Shown: piece after piece, positions 60,001-64,000 of the stretch
How positions within the stretch are numbered: the first letter of the stretch is position 1
Layout: the number at the start of each line of letters is the position of its first letter
Origin: Balanoglossus misakiensis
Taxonomy: Eukaryota > Hemichordata
Assembly: GCA_040954595.2 (NCBI GenBank)
Contig: CM082596.2
Location: 1,860,001-1,924,000, forward strand
Direction of reading: 5' to 3'
Length of the DNA stretch: 64,000 bases
Program-made: the position numbers and the translations under genes
The notes under the pieces: model-generated
Seen by the model: the letters and a program-made list of their open reading frames with translations, nothing else
The model's database searches: none
What the model was told of the DNA's origin: nothing

Positions 60001-62938
60001 CTGTGAAAGTATACTGTACACAGTATTTCATGCATAAAAGCGCCAAGTTTGTAAAATGCAAAATGACCAGTTTGCATTCTATAATGCAATATGTTAAGCA
60101 TACCATAAATGCAGTCCTCTTCATCACTTCCATCTACACACTGAGCAGCGCCATCACATACCAGATACGATTTTAAACACGTGATCCCGTCACTGCAGAT
60201 GAAATCACCTTCCATACACGGTGCTGCGACAAATAAACAGAATGATTACACATAACACAAGTAGGTATTTCACAGACTGCTTTTGGTTAGCTTTTGTGAT
60301 TGAAAAAAAATATGTTCGTGTTTTTGATGACGCTATAAAAAGCCCATGATAGATAGTGGAATCTGTAATGCTGGTACAAGAATACAATTTGTGAAATTAG
60401 GTTAAACACATTAAATCGGTGGCAAGGTTTCAGTTACAGTTAAATCAGTTAAGTAGGGATATTTTCGAAATTGAAAATGAAGGCAAAATTTTAATGTGCA
60501 CCAATTTACATCAATACATGTATATAGTTGCTTGTTTTTGATACTGACATATCATTGTAATTTAATCTTTTTATTACGATGCAGGACAGGGTCGTATAAT
60601 TGGGGATAAATACACCTGTTAAAGTTCGGGTGATGAAAGCAATCGTGATCATTCGTCCCTGCAATTATTGCCAATGACTAATGTTTCCTTTCATAACTGC
60701 CATCTTTAATCTACCCGTGTCAATTATTTATGACGTTCGTGAAATTGGAAAATACAGTGAGATTCAGAATTGACGTGGCTGATTAGCACTTGGCAATAGA
60801 TTTATCACCTTTATTTCTTTGGGGAAGGATGACAACATCAAAGGATGGTTTTCGGGACGTCAGGGGTGTTAAATCATATCGTCCGGATGGGATGAAATAA
60901 AGACAAGACCATAAGTGAATCCAATTGTTAAACAACTATAGACAAGCATTTGTAATATCAGTACATGTCTTTGTTTGAAGTACCAATGATGTTTGAGAAG
61001 CCGGAGAAATAAACACGTTTCTCAATGCATAAGAAACTAACATCGATGTGTTTTACTATACATTTTAGGGTAAGATTTGTGTTGGTTATAACTTAAAATA
61101 TCACAGGAGTGGTGGGGGGGATTGACTGTTGGTTTAGGACATGACCATACAGAGTAAGACATGTATTACCGAGCTGAATGTTGAGTACTATCTACACGAA
61201 TTTGTAAATTAACTCTGACGAAAACATGACATGTCATAAAAATAATGATTACACCTCAATCCTCGATATTCCAATCAATCAAAGCCGACTTATGGCTCAT
61301 GATTGTGACGGGATTATACCGGTATGGTTATCTCGGAGCAGGCATTTTTTGACCATCTTGATTCTGGAATTGGCAGCTCGGAGGTGGATTAGTGACAGAC
61401 ATTAACTACTTTGTATGGCCGTGACGAGTATTGGACGACAACTATTGTTGTTGGAAACACGGAGTAGATACAATTCAGAGATAGGTGGGCAGTTTTGACA
61501 CATCTTGGTGAATGGCAAATCCTAGGTTACAACGACCTGGTTATGTTTATAAGTTCAAACGACCCGCTTGTGATATTAGATTGTAAATTTATGAGTCAGT
61601 TATATGCCATGTATATTAATCTAATTTTGCCAATCTAAATTCACTCAATTTGCTAACATTTAGTCAGATATCGACATCTGTTTGAGAAAAGAAACCACCC
61701 CTGGGTGTCCTTTGTCAAGACAAGTAAATACGTCATGGGAATGGGACGATATGGAGAATTTATGAACACAAATAATATCACTGTCACTGTATTACACTAA
61801 GCTAAGCTGTAAATAGGATAGTTCATTATACAAACTCTACAGTTTCCATAAATTCTGACATGTCTGTCATTTGGAAAATATGGAGCGTGTTTGCCATTGC
61901 GAAGATTTGTCAATCAAATCATTTATCACTTGCCAAATAGTTATTAAATATGAAAGTCTATTAACTTCAGTACATATTAGTAAGTCAATTAAAACCATTT
62001 CATATTTTCACCATGTCGTATATAACTGCAGGTTTTACAAGTCATCGCGGTGCCCATTCAAAATCAGTTGACAGGACATAGGCAGATTTATAAAATGCAT
62101 AACCGATAAATTCTGGTTTCAGCGACAGATTGTTGCCAGTAGAGTATACTCACCATAATACGGTAGAATTTCTCCGCCTTCCACAGCCTTGGTGAGTTCT
62201 TTGTGTTCGCTATCTTGTACAGCTGACTTTCTGAGCATATTCGTGTTGCACACTGTAACGGCGGGAAACTTCAGCGAGTTTTCTGAAACAACCTTGATGT
62301 GGACGGTTACCGGGCGCTCACGGTACAATTGAACCAAAATGATGAACTGTCGTATGAACGCACCGGCAGCCACCAGAAAAAGGAGGGACCATATTATACG
62401 TCCAAATGTCGATTTTGCGCCGGCAATTCGTGGGATGCCGTGCGCTGTAGTCTCCAATCCAAATTTTGTGATGATAGCGCAGTACGATCTGCTTCTTCGA
62501 TTTCGTTTATCTGTGACTTCATCTTCGCGAGTTGCTCCATCCCCAATTTTAGGGCCATTTCTGTACATCCAATACTTCTCGTCATGAGACAGATCTATAG
62601 TATTTTCTGTCCTGTAAACGTATTACATGTACATTGTGTATTTACAAAAATGTTGTTTAACTAAAAAAATATAAAAGCATGTTCAGAAAATACTCAAGGA
62701 GCTTGGTGTACCATGCCTCAGCATACACATATACGCAGAAACAAAATGTATCCAGATCTGATGTTCTGATTTCTCAGATCTCTGGGATATCGACTGTATT
62801 GTCGCCATGGCCATTACAGTAAAGTTCACAGTAGAATTGATTATCTAAGTGAAACAAATTGATGACTTACTTGTCAACATCTTTGGTTATTTCTAGCGTG
62901 CTCATCTTAATCCAAGGATCTATGTTGTTCCCATTCAT
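32603..62938 (-). CDS. DEG/ENaC (ASIC-like) channel with inserted LDLa, PAN and kringle modules
   Basis: Thirty-four exons chain with agreeing phase at all 33 junctions to a 1734-residue reading frame of 5205 bases. Order: N-terminal cytosolic part with the HG gating motif and TM1 (residues 1-175); 7 LDLa; 4 PAN/apple; 4 LDLa; kringle; LDLa; kringle; 2 LDLa; a two-exon kringle (176-1331); then the rest of the DEG/ENaC extracellular domain, TM2 and a short tail (1332-1734). DEG/ENaC channels are trimeric, amiloride-sensitive, usually Na-selective plasma-membrane channels gated by protons, peptides, force or constitutively. This is far longer than the usual 500-900 residues because of the 1156-residue insert. 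All 22 insert exons are class 1-1. The two halves of the channel are complementary and neither is complete alone, which supports one gene. The main risk is the 14.2 kb satellite intron between LDLa exons 2 and 3, and an uncertain first ATG (62938, or in frame at 63082). Confidence 0.82.
36395..37752 (-). CDS. Channel gene exons 21-24: LDLa 13-14 and kringle 3
   Basis: LDLa 13 (37618-37752, [10 protein letters not shown]) and LDLa 14 (37257-37376, [10 protein letters not shown]) are complete. Kringle 3 is divided between exons 36809-36943 ([16 protein letters not shown]) and 36395-36523 ([27 protein letters not shown]). Its intron falls in the loop between the second and third cysteines. All are class 1-1. 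The intron of ~960 bases upstream of LDLa 13 (37753-38716) holds nothing recognisable. Confidence 0.85.
38717..39899 (-). CDS. Channel gene exons 18-20: kringle 1, LDLa 12, kringle 2
   Basis: Exons 39633-39899, 39146-39271 and 38717-38995, all class 1-1. Kringle 1 has all six cysteines with [19 protein letters not shown] and RWEFC. Its DxE pair in NPDQE sits where plasminogen kringles have the acidic pair of the lysine-binding site. Kringle 2 also has six cysteines ([20 protein letters not shown]) but lacks that acidic pair. LDLa 12 between them is complete ([10 protein letters not shown]). Both kringles are single-exon. Confidence 0.88.
40192..41233 (-). CDS. Channel gene exons 14-17: LDLa 8-11
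   Basis: Exons 41117-41233, 40706-40834, 40437-40547 and 40192-40311, all class 1-1. All four modules have six cysteines and acidic calcium sites ([42 protein letters not shown]). LDLa 9 is longer between C2 and C3 ([11 protein letters not shown]), like LDLa 2 and 3. Confidence 0.87.
41326..43204 (-). CDS. Channel gene exons 10-13: four PAN/apple modules
   Basis: Exons 42944-43204, 42439-42687, 41842-42090 and 41326-41568, all class 1-1 and 81-87 residues each. Every module has the four-cysteine PAN core C-x3-C, then C-x-S/A-V and a final C before a polar strand ([64 protein letters not shown]). The outer cysteine pair of some apple domains is absent. The four are mutually similar, so they arose by tandem exon duplication. 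PAN modules bind proteins or glycans in plasminogen, HGF and prekallikrein (family knowledge). Confidence 0.82.
43315..43407. repeat. Dispersed repeat, family 2 (best copy)
   Basis: A 93-bp unit with imperfect inverted ends TTAATCCTTTCACC and GTGAAAGGGTTAA, so probably a small non-autonomous DNA element. It lies in the channel intron between LDLa exon 7 and PAN exon 1. Related fragments are at about 4311-4363, 30023-30062 and 34372-34412. Confidence 0.55.
43631..45439 (-). CDS. Channel gene exons 5-9: LDLa 3-7, two degenerate
   Basis: Exons 45314-45439, 44941-45054, 44563-44679, 43872-43991 and 43631-43708, all class 1-1. LDLa 3 and 5 are complete ([22 protein letters not shown]). LDLa 4 has only four cysteines, missing the C1-C3 pair. 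LDLa 6 has six cysteines but lacks the SDE calcium site ([10 protein letters not shown]). LDLa 7 stops after the fourth cysteine ([13 protein letters not shown]) and is only 26 residues. The donor of exon 8 could also lie 3 bases earlier. Confidence 0.83.
45556..45973 (-). repeat. Degenerate satellite monomers, left, inverted
   Basis: About five diverged monomers in the orientation opposite to the core array (ATCATGGGTTATAGCTCATG recurs at roughly 85-90 base intervals). They match the degenerate monomers of the right flank in inverted orientation. Confidence 0.85.
45982..46036. repeat. 55-nt hairpin, copy 1
   Basis: GGCTCGGTCTCATTATAGT pairs with ACTATAATGAGACCGAGCC across a short AT-rich loop. 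The arms are perfect over 19 bases. Confidence 0.9.
46109..46176 (+). mobile_element. tRNA-like (SINE-head-like) segment, copy 1
   Basis: GGGTCAGTGGTTAAGGG resembles a tRNA A box. TTGGACTAATGATTGGA resembles a serine-type anticodon arm, and GGTTCTAAACC (46158-46168) a B box with three mismatches to GGTTCGANTCC. It is not a functional tRNA: the acceptor stem does not pair. Confidence 0.55.
46335..58175 (+). repeat. 87/88-bp satellite array, about 135 copies
   Basis: The monomer reads roughly AAATTTCGAAAAT..., GTCGAAAAATCCTCGATTTT, CTGAGCTATAACCCATGG and ends CAAAAAATGACC. Blocks differ by diagnostic variants. 46335-47190: 87 bp with TTCCCAAAG. 47190-50290: 88 bp with CCGCGAAG and CCCATGATTTTTATGC. 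50350-53830: 87 bp with CCCCAAAG. 53930-58175: mixed CCGCAAAG and TTCCCAAAG. Two monomers are shortened (near 53830 and 54330). Identity between neighbours is nearly complete. Because 87 is 29 codons, very long open frames run through it in several frames on both strands; they are not genes. Confidence 0.95.
58187..58533 (+). mobile_element. Right boundary element 1 of the satellite
   Basis: Inverted copy of the element at 45974-46312, starting after the last array monomer near CATATGAAAAATATCC. It includes the tRNA-like segment (B box complement GGTTTAGAACC at 58335-58345) and the hairpin at 58467-58521. Confidence 0.7.
58467..58521. repeat. 55-nt hairpin, copy 2
   Basis: Same hairpin as at 45982-46036, in inverted orientation, with the same arm sequence and one-base differences near the loop. 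Confidence 0.9.
58534..58992 (+). repeat. Degenerate satellite monomers between boundary elements
   Basis: About five diverged monomers (GAAGAAATTTTG..GCAAAGTCGATAAATGG). They carry TGAAGATTTTCATGAGCT instead of the core-array form. Confidence 0.85.
58993..59342 (+). mobile_element. Right boundary element 2 of the satellite
   Basis: Tandem second copy of the element at 58187-58533, about 810 bases downstream, with the tRNA-like segment (GGTTTAGAACC at 59144-59154) and the hairpin at 59276-59330. Confidence 0.7.
59276..59330. repeat. 55-nt hairpin, copy 3
   Basis: Third copy; arms identical to the other two, loop differs (CAGTACTGTTAAAACT). Confidence 0.9.
59343..59516 (+). repeat. Degenerate satellite monomers, right end
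   Basis: About two diverged monomers ending at TTTTCATGAG. Unique intron sequence follows (TGTCAAATGCACC). Confidence 0.85.
59689..60223 (-). CDS. Channel gene exons 3-4: LDLa 1 and 2
   Basis: Exons 60104-60223 and 59689-59811, both class 1-1. Each encodes one LDL-receptor class A module with six cysteines and an acidic calcium site ([20 protein letters not shown]). In LDLa modules the DGSDE motif binds calcium, which is needed for folding (family knowledge). The second donor leads into the satellite-filled intron. Confidence 0.88.
60224..62153. other. Channel gene intron 2, no feature seen
   Basis: A 1.9 kb AT-rich intron between the TM1 exon and the first LDLa exon. Open frames are short and unstructured. 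Confidence 0.5.
62154..62938 (-). CDS. Channel gene exons 1-2: N terminus, HG motif, TM1
   Basis: Exon 1 (62871-62938) begins [12 protein letters not shown] and ends GACAA|GTAAGT (phase 2). Exon 2 (62154-62611) completes that codon and runs 152 codons to TATG|GTGAGT. Residues 74-93 contain [14 protein letters not shown]; the His-Gly pair is the conserved gating motif of DEG/ENaC channels. TM1 is about residues 94-117 ([15 protein letters not shown]..). It is followed by the typical post-TM1 strand [17 protein letters not shown] basic stretch KRNRRSR (58-64) lies in the cytosolic part. The insert begins 30 residues after VTVCN. Confidence 0.88.
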
Positions 62939-64000
62939 GATAAAAAGTGAACATGGAAAATCTTTGAAGATCCTAGAAAATGAAAATGTAATTGCATATG
63001 TAAATTGATTTTCGAGCATTCTGTCGTCATGGCGCTCAGTTGTCGTTTCATTAAAGTTGGAAAAGTCATTAGACATTTGCATTAAAAAGCCTGGCTTGGC
63101 CTATGACAATCTCTTGGCCAGACATTTCTTCAGTGGGCAGACAGTGTACGGTATGCCGTCGTGTGGTACATAATTTTCGTGTTCACCACAGCCGCTTGAT
63201 TTCTGTTAAATGTGCTTCAGTTACAGTCCGGGTCCACGTCTGGCCAACAAATTTCCCACAAGGACAGACTGACCATTCAGAACACCTTGCAGCTAGTTAG
63301 TGCTGCCGTGGATGTACTATTATCTAACTGTACACCTATTGTAATGCATACTAATCCTTCCTTGAAGTCTAAAGTCATAAATTATAAGCAATGGCAGACC
63401 TAGGGAACATTGTGGCGTTCTAACTTACATACGCGTGACATGCAAATGACACACCGTTTTTTTTCTCTGGTGTGGGACTAACTTTACACCTTACACATAG
63501 CGATACAAGTGCAAGATCCGGCCCTGGATTTTTACCAATCCAATCTAGGGAACAAGTACATCACTTTGAAGCCACAGATTTAAATCCCCGACGGACAGTC
63601 TGATAAACTTTAATCCCCAACACCAAGATGGACACAAAGTGACCACCTACCGTTATCGGTCCTTCTCTTCACTAGTATATCTCAACGAGAAAGTCTCTTA
63701 AAATCCTTAGATATAACAATTTCTTGAAAGTCAACACTTTCAAAAGACGCGCGCACCAGTAGTACAAACTTCTATTTCTTAAGTAAACAACCACAGTCAC
63801 TCCACACAGACAGATAAACGCAGTGGAACAGACAATCCTGGGAATCTACAACATTTGCATAGTCTCAAGGTGATGTAACACACACTTCTAAACAAAAATG
63901 CATTGTTAACGTTCAGGAAATTAACCCTATTGAGAAATTAACCTAAAAACCTAGGGCATACAAAGTCAAATGTACAAGCGAAAGCTTTTCAGCTGCAGGA
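62939..64000. other. Upstream region of the channel gene
   Basis: The frame of channel exon 1 stays open upstream to an ATG at 63080-63082 (MQMSNDFSNF...). A TTTTCTAG acceptor-like sequence just before GATCTTCAAAG (about 62974) suggests instead that a 5' UTR intron ends there. The remainder to the window edge shows no coding exon. Confidence 0.4.

Overview
The window is animal nuclear DNA. Its genes are split into short exons by introns with GT-AG borders. They encode metazoan-only modules (CUB, somatomedin B, kringle, PAN/apple, LDLa, nuclear receptor, DEG/ENaC channel). The DNA is AT-rich, full of simple repeats and short foldback elements, and has small exons with symmetrical class 1-1 phases. 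This suggests a marine invertebrate, probably a non-vertebrate deuterostome (hemichordate, amphioxus or echinoderm grade). That placement is inference; a lophotrochozoan is not excluded. All gene models below were built by hand from splice sites and reading-frame phase, not from transcripts.

Layout from left to right. (1) 34-880, minus: the 5' part of a secreted CUB + somatomedin-B protein that runs off the left edge. (2) 2884-21897, minus: a 10-exon gene for a hydrophilic ~722-residue protein carrying six copies of an R-K-x-T-P motif, which resembles the PKA-phosphorylated inhibitory site of protein phosphatase inhibitor-1/DARPP-32. Its first exon is separated from the rest by a ~14 kb intron. 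(3) 25253-27410, plus: a three-exon gene for a 111-residue charged helical protein that I do not recognise. (4) 28448-31175, minus: a complete six-exon NR1-type nuclear receptor, closest to PPAR-like receptors, with an unusually long D-box. (5) 32603-62938, minus: a 34-exon gene that reads in consistent phase through every junction and encodes a DEG/ENaC (ASIC-like) channel of ~1734 residues. Its extracellular loop is interrupted by 1156 residues of 14 LDLa, 4 PAN/apple and 3 kringle modules. (6) The 14 kb intron between LDLa exons 2 and 3 of that gene is almost entirely an 87/88-bp satellite of about 135 copies. The satellite is bounded by mirror-image elements that contain a 55-nt perfect-arm hairpin and a tRNA-like segment.

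The channel gene is the most remarkable object. The inserted modules are those of plasminogen/HGF-type proteins and LDL-receptor-like proteins. They sit in the part of the channel (after TM1, finger region) where ENaCs are known to be acted on by proteases. The whole insert is made of 22 consecutive class 1-1 exons, as expected of exon shuffling. The second most remarkable is the six-motif inhibitor-1-like gene. Genes 3 and 4 are convergent; genes 4 and 5 are in tandem. No RNA gene with a canonical structure, CRISPR array or bacterial-type feature was seen.
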